64,000 bases of DNA from Mytilus edulis (GCF_963676685.1 NC_092354.1:68026241-68090240); one strand, 5' to 3'; positions 12,948-23,874 are shown, numbered from the stretch's first letter. Translations and numbers: made by a program. Notes: generated from the letters alone by a model not told the origin.

Positions 12948-15900
12948 GTGGGTAGAAAAGTCCAAATATTTTATGTTTGCGTGTTTCTATCAATTTGATA
13001 ATTGCAAATCAGAAAGAAAACATTCCAAATTAATGAAAAAATCTAATACAAACGGCATTTAAATGTTTTAACACAGCGACCGAAGCCGACCGAATTGAAC
13101 AAAAAACAGAGATAAAAACAACTGTACGGATTCCCCGTCTACAACATAAAATAAACAATACGGATCTTCCGTCTACAACTAAAAACAAACTAGACAGGAT
13201 TTCCGTCTACAAATAAAAGCAAACTATACGGACTTTCCGTCTACACACTAAAGCACACTAGATGGATTTACCGTCTTCTCAAATTAAATCAATGTAGACG
13301 GATAATCGTTCTTAATTTTTTAATTATGTTTACGTTACTCAGAGTCAGCATGGACGTGCCTTTCCATTACATTTTGAAAAGGGGGAGGGCTGCATTAAAA
13401 TAGTATGAGGTCCTAAAGGATGAAATGCATAGGCACCAGATGAAGGCAACAGTTTCAAACTGAAAAACAGACAATGGGGACCTTTTGTTCCCCATAATTT
13501 TCTGTGAATCGGGGGGTTTTAAAGACAATAAAGTTTCACTAAAGTCAAAAGTTTGGAGCAAACCATAATCTGTTATGTCATATATTATACCTCAAAATAA
13601 TTGTCTTTACTCATGAATACTACATGAATATGACATTGAAAAACCATAAATTCACAAACATAACTTATTGTTGAGGAAAACAGCCCCCCTTTTTTGCAAA
13701 AAATCCAGAGCAGTTTTGAACTATTCGTTTTATTTATCAAAATATGATAAATGTGTTGTTTAAAAATCCATACAGGGCAAGCTGTCCTTTTTTAGACATT
13801 TTTAAAAATTGCTAATTAGATCACCAGAAAGAAAAACAATATGTTAACATGAAAGTGAAAGTAGGTTTATATGTCAGCCCCCTTTTTTTGCAAAAAGTCC
13901 AGAGCAGTTTTGAACTATTCGTTTTATTTATCAAAATATGATAAATGTGTTCTTTAAAAATCCATACAGGGCAAGCTGTCCTTTTTCAGACATTTTTAAA
14001 ATTGCTAATTAGATCACCAGAAAGAAAAACAAAATGTTAACATGAAAGTGAAAGTAGGTTTATATGTCCTTCAAATTGTACTTTCATTTTAGTATTCAAC
14101 ACATTTTTCGTTTGACTGACTTTAAATAGGTTTTATTTCTAAAAAGGACAGCTTGCCCTGCATTGATGTTTTACGAACACATTTTGCATACTTTCACAAG
14201 CAAAAATGATAATATAAATGCTCTGGATTTTTTTTTTTTATAGGGGAGTGCATTTTTCTGAATAATAAGTTATAGTTGTGAATTTATGCTTTTTCAATGT
14301 CATATTCATGTAGAGTGAGTAAAGACGATTATTTTGACGTATAATATATGATATAACAGATTACAGTTTGCTCCAAACAGACATTATAAACAGGCCGGGA
14401 TTTTGACCAAAGAAGAACCTTAAGTTGGTGGTAGGGTGGGGCTCCGGAAAATGCAAAGGGGGATTTTTTTTTTAATTTCATGGTTGATTGACTTTTTTGT
14501 TTGGATCTTGATATGTAGATGAAGATGCATTAATTGATATATAGTCGGAAACCTTCATTTTTTTTTATAGGGGGAAGGACCATTTTTTGATACTTTAGTT
14601 CAAGGCATACCGGTATATGGTGACAATGGCAGATTAAGCACCCGCCACGCCCCCCCCCCCCCCCCCCCCCCCCCCAATTTTTGTGAGTGAACAAAATTGT
14701 TTTGAAACAATAGAAAATCATTTTTAAAGTGTGACACTTGTCTGGGTTTTTTGAAATTTCTGTATCCGCCCCTGGGTGGATTGCTATTGGGTGGAACAAA
14801 ACCCTGTTTTAATATAATACAATTGTACTATACTATAGTCTATAGTATATATATAAACATAACATATTCCAAAATTCTTTTTTTTATTTGGTTCTTTGGC
14901 ACATGTCAGGTCAGAATAAAGGGTTTTATGTTAGTTCCGGTAAAGGGAGCTCTGGAGGGGCAAAAAGGGGGAGCATAATTTTTTCAACTTTTTTATTTCT
15001 GGGCCGGTTTTCAAAATTCTTTTATTATTTTGATCCTTGACACATGTCAGGTCAGAATAAAGGATTTTATGTTGGTTCCGGTGGAGGGGGCTTGGAAGGG
15101 GCAAAAAGGAGAGATTAATTTTTTCACCTTTTTTTATATCTAGGCTGATTTTCAAAATTCTTTTTTTAGCTCACCTGGCCCAAAGGGCCAAGTGAGCTTT
15201 TCTCATCACTTGGCGTCCGTCGTCGTCCGTTAACTTTTACAAAAATCTTCTCCTCTGAAACTAACAGGCCAAATTTAACCAAACTTGGCCACAATCATCA
15301 TTAGGGTATCTAGTTTAAAAAATGTGTCCGATGACCCCACCTGCCAACCAACATGGCCGACATGGCTAAAAATAGAACATAGGGGTAAAATGCAGTTTTT
15401 GGCTTTTATCTCTGAAACTAAAGCATTTAGAGCAAATCTGACATGGGGTTGAAAATGTTCATTAGGTTAAGATCTATCTGCCCTGAAATTTTCAGATGAA
15501 TCAGACAATCCGTTGTTGGATTGCTGCCCCTGAATTGGTAATTTTAAGGAAATTTTGCCGTTTTTGGTTATTATCTTGAATATTATTATAGATAGAGATA
15601 AACTGTAAACAGCAATAATGTTCAGCAAAGTAAGCTCTACAAATAAGTCAACTTGACCAAAATGGTCAGTTGACCCCTTAAGGAGTTATTGCCCTTTATA
15701 TTCAATTTTTAACCATTTTTCGTAAATTTTTGTAATTTTTTACAAAAATCTTCTCCTCTGAAACTACTAAGACAAATTTAACCAAACTTGTCCACAATCA
15801 TCATTAGGGTATCTAGTGTAAAAAATGTGTCTGATGANNNNNNNNNNNNNNNNNNNNNNNNNNNNNNNNNNNNNNNNNNNNNNNNNNNNNNNNNNNNNNN

Positions 15901-18900
15901 NNNNNNNNNNNNNNNNNNNNNNNNNNNNNNNNNNNNNACTGTAACTACCGGGCCAAGTTCATTATGGATAGAGATAATAGTAAGGAGCAAGAATGTTCAG
16001 TAAAGTAAGAGCTACAAACACATCACCTTCACCAAAACACAATTTTGTCATGAATCCATCTGTGTCCTTTGTTAATATGCACATAGACCAAGGTGAGCGA
16101 CACAGGCTCTTTAGAGCCTCTAGTTTATTTCTGTGCAGATTTCCAAAATTTTGTTTTTATTTTGTTCCTTGGCACCATGTCGGGTCAGAATAAAGGGGTT
16201 TATATTGGTTCTGGTGGAGGGGGCTCAGGAGGGGCATTTGTTCAATATATTTCTAGGCCGATAATGTTCTGTTATTGCTAAAAGATATCTGATTAGTTGT
16301 ATAAGATATCTCATAATGTTCCTGAGATACCTAATATATTTTATAAGATATCTCATAAATTTTATAAGATACCTTATAAAACAAATATATTAAATGTAAA
16401 TACAGCTTGCCATAAATCTTATATATTTTCTTCTTTTTTTTTTAAATATCTTAATAAAATTGAGAAAGGAAATGGTGAATATGTCAAAGCGACAACCACC
16501 CGACCATAGAGCAAACAACAGCCGAAGGCAACCAATGGGTCTTCAATGTAGCGAGAATTCCCGCACCCGTAGGTGTCCTTCAGCTGGCCCCTAAAATATG
16601 CATAATAGTACAGTGATAATGGACGTCATACTAAACTCCGAATTATACACAAGAAACTAAAATTTAAAATCATACAAGACTAATAAATTTCAGAAAATGT
16701 GAGATATCTTTTATGAAGTATTATAAGATATCTTATACTTTAGTCAATAAGGTATTGGATTATCTTTATAAGATGTCTTATAAACAATTTTGAATAAAAT
16801 ATCTGATAAAGTATAATTTTGAAATCAATTTTTTTCAGACTTGTGTGTGCATTCACACCAAATTAAATTGAAAGAGTTGTGTAGATTATGTGGTCAAGGG
16901 GTCAAACAAGAGAGTAGTTGTGAAAAAACATGCTTTGCTACCGAATTGCTGCAACGCCACAACATTGATATCTATTTAGACAGCACAAGTATTCATCCAA
17001 CTCAACTATGTAATGCATGTAGATGTTCCTTAAGACGATATCGAAACACACCTACTAAAAAAAGGAAGATTTCACAACAGCATGATACACCAGTGACATT
17101 TGTGGAACACTCACATAACTGTGATTTATGCTATCCAGACTGCAATGTGGATTCATTTTCAGACCAAACCCCTTTATCGAAGGTAGATAAAATTTTCACA
17201 GAATTTAAAACACTTTCTTTTGACGAAAAGAAAGACTTGTTGCAAAAACAAATTGACAATGTCAAAGAAGAAATTGATTTGAAATCAAAAATAGAAGAAT
17301 TTAAAGGACTGCATCCATACAATGATAAAACCTCACTTTCAAAATTTGATCTAAAGGAATACTTTGATTGCTTTGACGATTTTATTGTAGAACTACTATT
17401 TTGGTTGTTTGGAAAATCAAAAGTTATGAACAGTTTACCAGAATCAATCACAGTCATGGAATGTATGTATCGTCTGTTTGATAGTTCATTTATAGGCCAG
17501 TGGTCATTTTTACAAAACATTGTTATTTTCTCAGCTTCAAAAAACAAAAATGTCTGCAATATCTTTGGAACTTCTGTACCAGCAGCCAAATTTTCCACAC
17601 TGTCAAATTTTTTATCAGATATTGAAAGCACAGAAGAAACTCCTTGCCCAGAAGGAGATGTCATATTTATGTTTGACAATGAGCAAGTAATTGGACGAAA
17701 TTGGAACATCAGGGTAAAAAATCGAATCAAATCCTCAATTATTACAAATGTTGCAGTAGCTGCTGTTCATAGCCATGATGATACGGAGAGTATTCAAACA
17801 GTAGAAGAACTGATGCCCGGGAAATGGTTAAAATCAGCAGGCAACGAAGATACAATATTAAAGTTATGTGATGAAACTCTCAAGGAAGAAGTTGGTGATC
17901 AAGACAATGATACACCTTTTTTTGAAAAATTGAAAAGCGTTCATTATGAAGAGCTTTATCGACAGATAGACTTTGTCATTAATCTAACTGAAGAACAGTT
18001 GTATCTAGATGACAAAACAGGTAACTTTATGGACAACATTGACCAAATTGTTAAAGAGTTGGAAGAATTAAATGAGTCAGTAAGATGTCCTAAATGCAAT
18101 TTATTGCTGGAAAAGAATAAGAGGAAATGTCCAGTGTGTCACATTCTTATGTCAGAATATAGAAAAAATCAAGAAGTAGCTCAAAAAGAATCTGAAGAGG
18201 AAGAAAAGTCAAAGAAATGTACAGCAAAATTATACGAGAAAAGAAACAATAAGGGGCTTAATGAAGACAAACAATCATTAGAGTCTGTTTATCGATATGA
18301 ACATATTACTAGCAATCATATTTCTGAGGGTGTTGATGTAAGTGTACTTGACCCGGTTCTTGCTAATCCAAACTCTATCGAAAACATTCTCTATGTTTTG
18401 CGGCATATTGGTAAGAAAGCGGGCATAAAGCGATATGTTAGTTCTGGTAAGAGATATTGGACAGTCATTTGCTGTGATGGGCTTCCTCACAGTTTAGTTA
18501 GAAGGCTTATTGAAGAATATCTACATTGTTCTGAATGTGATGTTGGTTGCCTTGGTATAAAAGAAATGGAAAAACATGCTAAGAAAGTGCATGGAGGTAA
18601 AGTTTCATTCTACTACGAGTTTGATTGGGTTTTATTGTTAACTGGTGATGGACACTACGAGATGAACCTAGTTAAAAGTTTTATGGAACTAAATTGGGAG
18701 GTTTTCATGAAAAACTTTGCCCAAAAGATGGGATGGATAAGTGAAGCTGCACAGAAATCGGCTAAGAAATGTTCTGACAATCACAAAGCATGGCAAATGA
18801 TCCTGACATTTCACATTGGCACAATGTGTGAACTTGTTATACCATATGTAGCATATGAAAAGGGAAGAAATGAAAACCCATCGGCAGAAGGATATTTAAC

Positions 18901-19876
18901 TTATGTGAAGAAACAAGGATATAATTCCAATTATATGTACCTTTTTGAAATGGTTTGCAAGTATACTCAGGGAATAGTAAATTTTCGAATGGCTACAAGG
19001 CGGAACAATTGGACCCTCCTACAATCTGCAAAATGGATGACTAAGGAACTGTTCCATGGTCGGAGTCATCCCAAGTACCAAGACATTGAGATATACGACC
19101 AATTTGTTCAGCATATTATGCCTGAAAAGGTTAAACAGTTTGTTAGGTTAAATGCTACTATGTCAAAAACAGGACACCCTAGCAAAGGTCAGGGATACGA
19201 CTTTATTTTAGAGGAAGAAAACAAATCTTTAAAGATATGGTTGAAGAGGGGAACTCCGACAGACAAAATGTGGTTCAGCACATGTAGAAATCACCAGTAC
19301 TTGAAGCAAATAAGGGATCATGTGTTCTCACAAATTAAATCTCAAAGTATCACAGATGGTAGAAATATAAATCTTGATGAAGAAATATTCGAATGGAGGT
19401 TACAGCTAAGGAAAACAGGTTTCCTTTACAAATATGTTGCCTTGACATCCATATCTGGAGATATCCTGTGTCCAGATCTTTCAAAATTCACCTCAGATGC
19501 AAGCAGAAAACGGTCATACCGAATTTTAGACATGCTTCTTCAACAGGAACCGCCATCTGATCCAACACTAAATTTCCCTGTATATGTTACTTATGCAGAG
19601 CAGGCAGAATACCTATCATTTCATAACTTGTGCATTAGAGACATTGATGTAAAGATCAAGGAAGGTTTGGAACGTATCCAAGATGAGGAAGCTAAAAAAA
19701 CAATGGAGGAGTTTTTTCAAACAACAATAAAAAAGAAGAGGTGTTTGAAGGAGGACCATTTACATGTGCTACAAACAGTGAATGAAATAATAGAAAATCA
19801 AACCGAAATGACTATCCAACAACCTGACTATAATGATAATGATAATGACGATCTAGATGAGGGATTTTCTGTTTAA
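12923..19876 (+). CDS. Gene C: RAG1 N-terminal-like zinc-finger protein with DUF6589-like domain
   Basis: There are two exons, 12923-12947 and 16839-19876, giving 1020 residues. The large exon is entered after TTTTTTTCAG with two bases of a split codon. The only good upstream partner is ATGGAGGAC...ATCG|GTGGGT, with a strong ACCAAAATGG start context and matching phase. Large-exon residues 14-97 contain C14-x2-C17, SIHPTQLC57-x2-C60 and HSHNC94-x2-C97. This is the order and wording of the RAG1 N-terminal zinc-binding region. Further on are FDNEQVIGR (about 279), CPKC...CPVC (416-433), a C2H2-like CSEC...H...H (563-584), and SKTGHPSKGQGYDF (775-788) with EEENKSLKIW, resembling DUF6589 proteins of animal transposon-derived families. 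Known: N-RAG-like domains occur in molluscan mobile elements (N-RAG-TP of Aplysia). Inferred: a transposon-derived nuclear DNA-binding protein, perhaps domesticated, since it has a host-like promoter and an intron. No RAG1 core is present. Confidence 0.72.
13121..13311. repeat. 34-bp periodic array of ACGGA-TCCGT palindromes
   Basis: CCGTCT-type motifs end at 13140, 13174, 13208, 13242, 13276 and about 13310, an exact 34-base step through six units. Each unit is TACGGAnnTTCCGTCT followed by an A-rich spacer of the type ACAACTAAAAACAAAC. The last two units are worn. The array lies in gene C intron 1, about 170 bases after exon 1. Confidence 0.8.
13551..14378. mobile_element. foldback element with internal duplication
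   Basis: The left arm starting GTTTGGAGCAAAC and the right arm ending GTTTGCTCCAAAC are inverted imperfect copies of about 200 bases. They share CATGAATATGACATTGAAAA, ATAAATTCACAA, a C-rich run and AATCCAGAGCA. A 194-base segment inside is duplicated head to tail. No protein is encoded. It lies in gene C intron 1. Confidence 0.7.
13681..14067 (+). repeat. 193-194 bp tandem duplication
   Basis: Units 13681-13874 and 13875-14067 both begin CAGCCCCC and run through CCAGAGCAGTTTTGAACTA, CATACAGGGCAAGCTGTCC and GAAAGTAGGTTTATATGT. They differ by only a few bases, so the duplication is recent or has been homogenised. It lies inside the foldback element. Confidence 0.9.
14650..14675. repeat. 26-base poly-C run
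   Basis: An uninterrupted run of C occurs on the plus strand (G on the minus strand), next to dispersed repeat sequence. Its length is unreliable in assemblies. Shorter runs occur at 9544-9554 and 11351-11364. Confidence 0.85.
14885..15166 (+). repeat. tandem ~150 bp repeat, interrupted by 15167-16128
   Basis: The phrase ACATGTCAGGTCAGAATAAA, then TTCCGGT, GGGGC and TTTTTCA, repeats at about 14900 and 15044. It returns at about 16175 (CATGTCGGGTCAGAATAAA), on the far side of the AGCTCACC element. The element therefore inserted into a pre-existing tandem array. The third unit is at about 16130-16265. Confidence 0.7.
15167..16128 (+). mobile_element. AGCTCACCTGGCCC molluscan interspersed element
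   Basis: The element starts TAGCTCACCTGGCCC AAAGGGCC and ends near GGTGAGCGACACAGGCTCTT TAGAGCC, so its two ends are partly complementary (AGCTCACC and GGTGAGCG). Inside are repeated phrases such as AATCTTCTCCTC TGAAACTA and ATCATCATTAGGGTATCTAG, seen twice. This points to an internal duplication, part of which falls in the assembly gap. I see no coding region. Confidence 0.65.
15838..15937. other. assembly gap, 100 N
   Basis: One hundred undetermined bases lie inside the duplicated part of the AGCTCACC element. Both flanks match parts of the upstream copy, so the gap probably marks a collapsed or unresolved internal repeat. Its true size is unknown. Confidence 0.95.
16281..16815. repeat. 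array of TATAAGATATCTTATA-like palindromes
   Basis: Motifs of the form ATAAGATATCT recur about every 20-35 bases at 16281-16382 and again at 16695-16815 (for example GTATAAGATATCTCATAA, TATTATAAGATATCTTATAC). The two blocks are separated by a dispersed repeat at about 16455-16600 (GACAACCACCCGACCATAGAG, TCAGCTGGCCCC). The array ends about 25 bases before the acceptor of gene C's large exon. Confidence 0.7.
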
Positions 19877-19931
19877 TTAAGTGGTAAGTGAAAATTAACT
19901 ATTTATAAGTCTTTTTTTTTAATTATTTCAG

Positions 19932-22900
19932 ATTTCGGAAAAGAAAATACTCCTCAATCAATGCCAGTACCAGAAGATCATTTGTATCCCCTCATTTTCG
20001 ATCATCTTGACATTACAGACATTACAGACATTACAGATATCACAGATATTGCTGGAGTCCATGGTGATTTATTACACCCCCGCTTATTTAATCAGTTCAT
20101 AAAATTATAATATAAAGATATTTGTTTGAGTAATCAATGGTAATAGTTACTAGAAAAAATACATTGACGTTTTTCTGAACAATTTTATTATCAATAGAAA
20201 TTTATTGAAAAATGCACAGATCTGGGAAAACGCAACAAATGCAGCGATATGCTCAAGAGAACAAACTAAGTTGAAAATGGCAATCATAAAAATATAAAGC
20301 AGAGACAAATTGGTCACAATGCACATTCACCACATGCATCTTAAATTTTCCTTGAAAAATCATAAGGTTTTTATTGCTTTTAAGCGGGATATTAAAGTAT
20401 CACTATTTCCATCTTCGCTAGCCAAGGGTTCCAATTCCACCTACTCCTCTTGTAGGAGTGGACAGATTAGAACCCTTGGCTAGTGAAGATGCACAAGTGC
20501 AGGATATTCTGATCTCATTTCATTGCTAACTATATTTTTGTTTGGGGATTTGAGGTTGCAGATTCGGAGGAAAAATGTTTTGACCCAATCATCACAAGAA
20601 ATTTGAAATATTTTGCAATCAACTTGGAAGTTATAAATCAGTCCTATCTAATTATAATTCTATTTCAGTTTCATCAGAATTGGTACTTAGTTCCAGCAGT
20701 GCACATATAGAAGCTTCAACATCTTCAATAGGTAATATATTTAAAGTCAAAATTTTCTAAAACTGTGAGTCTGTCAAAAAAAGAATGATTAATATAGATT
20801 TTCTTGTTTGTATTCTTTTTGAGACAGAAATTATCTATGAGGGACAATCTTCCACAATATTCATGCAATGATCCTTTTATTGTATGGGAATATATTGCAC
20901 GCTATAAATTTAACATTGACGTCTATACAAAAAAACAACATATCAACAGTGATAGCCAAATTATTTGATTACAAGAAAAAAATTACTTTTAGCATGTTAC
21001 ACTTTCATAACGAAAATGCTCAACTCTGATTTTAGTTCTGCATTTTTTAATTTTGAAAAAATACTGTGAAAGTGTTATTATTTTATTTGACAGGTAGCAT
21101 CATCACACCACCACCATCCTCATCACATTCATCATATGCTGATCATGATTATGATCCATCTCTAGAACTGTCCCCTGTACTTCCAAAATTGGGTAAGAAG
21201 AACTGTTTTAAGCATCATATCAATGTGCAATACAAGCAGACTTTGTGCTCAAGGAAAAACATACATTCGAACTCCTATAAAAACCAGGAGTGAACCCAGG
21301 TGCTTTGGAAGGGTAAGCAGTTCCTGCTCTGTCAACAGCACCCGTCGTGAGGTCTAACAAAGTCAATCCGATATGTGTCACAATCAGGATAGGAACAAGA
21401 CATGTTTATGACAATGGAAGCATGTATAATGTCATTTGTGTCACTGTTACATTGTAACGGTCAATTAATTCGTGATGACGACCGTAAAACTTCCGCAATG
21501 AAGAAGCCAGCCATTCCCTGACAAAACCCTGACTGAGCAGTTTTTGTGATAACAGCAACCCTCTCTCTAGAAAGTCATGATAAGTAATACATGCTCTAGA
21601 GTGACGGATAAGCTGAGAAATGTAAACACCATATGCTGGTAAAGCTGGTATGTTGCCACTAAGGAAAGGGAAATTGACAATGGGAAAGTTGAAGTCATCA
21701 CACTTATTGTATAACTTAGTTATGAGATATCCCTCGTGGTCAGTTTCGAGAAATAAATCCAAATATGAAGTTGACTTTGGTGTGTCTGTTGTGTCCTTAA
21801 TTTCAAGTTCAATAGGATACTAGTAGACAGATGAGATGTTAAAAGTCTTGAAATCTGTTGTTATTCAAGGACAAACGTCATCTATGTAACGGAAAATGAA
21901 ATTAAAGGATAGGGCTAGTTTCTACTTATCTACAAGTTCACATAATTGATGCAATTAATTGTTAAGAAAAGATGATATAATATCATTAACCCATGTTAAG
22001 ATCTGGATTTATTTATTTTTTTACAAATACAGGTTTTTGATATTTTTTACAACTAAAGGTTCAAGACAGCCTGAATCACTCATCTTTTTTGTAAAATGTT
22101 CTGAAATAAAGTTATTGGAATGAAATAATATGTTTGATTTTCACTATTTTTTCAGGATCTTCAACAATGATAGGTGATCCTATAGTAGAACCACTAGCAG
22201 AGATTCATGTAGATGAAAATGAAAAAGCTAGCATGTCAAAAGGTAAGCACTAAATTAATTCCTAGTTTTTCGGATTCACTAGCTACCTAAATTTGAAGAT
22301 TGTGAAAAAAAAACCATTATTTTGGCCTTTTACATTTTCTTTGAGGTTTTTCCCTTCATTTCACAACAATTTACACTTTGAAAAATAAAATTGATCACAG
22401 GTGGTCATGTTTAAAATACATGATATACCCACCAACTTAAGTTAGCTTGGTACTAAAATGAAATAATCCCTAAATATTAAACAGGTCCTGTCCAAATACA
22501 TTTTAGCGACATAAGCAAAATCTAGCAAAAATTGTGATCCAGTACTTTCACAGTATGATGTTTATTATTCTAATACTATTTGTTTGTAACAATGGATGTG
22601 ATTGGCTATCCTTTTACTAAAAATTCGCGATTGTCTTGCCGTAACTAAGCTGCAGCCTTTCACACAGCCACCATTTTGAAATGATAAAATCCAAATGCAA
22701 TATTTCTGCCACTTTGGCAAAACAAATGAATTTCATACTTTGAATAATACCTTTTGTGAGATTTCATGAACATTTGAAGCTACGTGTCGCTAGGTAAACT
22801 CAATTTGCGACAGCAAAGCTTAAAATACAATACAATTATCTTCCCAGTTTGCATAATTATCTCCCATTTGCAAGAGTTGTCTTTCTAATTTTAATGCCAA

Positions 22901-23833
22901 ATTAGAGTTTTGACCCCAATTTCACGGTCCACTGAACATAGAAAATGATAGTGCGAGTGGGGTATCCGTGTACTATGGACACATTCTTGTTTTACTTTCT
23001 TTTAATGGTCCAATAAAAATCTACAGTAGATACATATCAAAGGAATTTAAACATTTTTATACACAATTTTTCAGAAGTGTTATATAATATGATAAAGATG
23101 CATTTCACAGAAATAACCAAGATAGAGACATTTAAGGTAAATTATGACAAAGGGGGATAGCTAAAACATATTTGGACCGAACCTGTTAAATATGTCTTTC
23201 TATTTTTCAGATACCAAAAGAGATGGAAGAACTGGGCGGTTTGCCGTTAAATCTGGGACGCCAGAACAGATGAAAAGAAGGAGACAGATGGCTGACAGAA
23301 AAAAATTTATTAGAAATGTGGACTCCCTAATGGAGAAGGTTACAAAGTTTGGGGAGGATCATGATGAGTCAGAATATTTCTTAGTTGTGAAGCACAAAAA
23401 TGAGGTGCATTATACTGGCTCTACAAATTTACTTGATAATTTTAAATCAAATAATGTTATAATGCCATTTAATGATACAATGTTCCATGCTAATCAGGAA
23501 TCTATAATTCAAAGGCTAAATAAAGCCAAAATACTGAAAACTGCAGTGCAGCCATCCCCAACAAAAGGTCCTGATCAGATGGGATTTCTGCCTGGACAAA
23601 ATGTCAGACAATCCCAGCTGATCAACCTACAGCTGCTGGATATTCAGTCACCTCCTGAGGAAGATCATGTCAGCGTAGAGTCAATGAAGAAGAGAATATT
23701 TACCAGAAAGAAAAGACAATTACAAAAACCCAAACCAGTAGAAGTGGAAGGAAGTAATAGAGGGAGAGGTAGGGGAAGAGGGAGAGGGAGAGGTAGAGGG
23801 CGAGGTAGAGGGCGAGGTAGAGAGGTTGACTAA
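19932..23833 (+). CDS. Downstream exon chain of gene C locus: acidic/Ser linker, basic segment, Gly-Arg tail
   Basis: The exons are 19932-20063, 20669-20731, 21094-21192, 22156-22242 and 23211-23833. Their internal lengths are 132, 63, 99 and 87, all multiples of three, all in phase 1, and all with clear CAG acceptors. The chain joins in frame to a GTAAGTG donor at 19883|19884, just after the stop of the big exon, across a 48-base intron. It adds 334 residues: an ITDITD repeat, a Ser/Pro/His/acidic linker, a basic helix-like segment (MKRRRQMADRKKF), YFLVVKHKNEVHYTGSTNLL, and a final (GR)n tail. The basic part followed by LVV...VHYTGS faintly resembles MADS/SRF-like folds. That is a weak guess. 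GR tails commonly bind RNA or DNA. This is either the C-terminal part of gene C separated by a nonsense codon, or a separate gene whose start I cannot find. Confidence 0.6.
20410..20491. repeat. 82-base near-perfect hairpin
   Basis: CATCTTCGCTAGCCAAGGGT pairs with ACCCTTGGCTAGTGAAGATG with one mismatch. An inner CCACCTACTCCT pairs loosely with TAGGAGTGG. It lies in an intron of the downstream exon chain and looks like a miniature foldback element. Confidence 0.75.
21250..21830 (-). pseudogene. reverse-transcriptase element fragment
   Basis: The open stretch 21406-21762 encodes the end of a reverse-transcriptase polyprotein (FNFPIVNFPF, AYGVYISQLIRHSRAC, LRKFYGRHHELIDRYNV). The family's 3' tail is at 21290-21400 (GCTTTGGAAGGGTAAGCAG, AGCACCCGTCG). 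The catalytic YxDD part is missing, so the copy is 5'-truncated. It lies antisense in an intron of the gene C locus. A better copy is at 63618-63938. Confidence 0.75.
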
Positions 23834-23874
23834 ATATCCAGCAGCTGTAGTATATCAGTTATCTATGCTTAAAG

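Noticed and set aside
12701-12955. 84-codon plus-strand frame ending in MEDTSVDIGG
   Set aside because: Most of it is the palindrome cluster and promoter patch. Only the last eight codons after the strong ATG fit exon 1.
14530-14799. Minus-strand frame with a poly-Gly run
   Set aside because: The glycines come from the 26-base poly-C run. The rest is repeat sequence.
15778-16003. Open frames crossing the gap on both strands
   Set aside because: They are open only because N codons were read as unknown residues.
17131-17730. 199-codon minus-strand open frame
   Set aside because: It is the antisense shadow of the large gene C exon, with no domain of its own.
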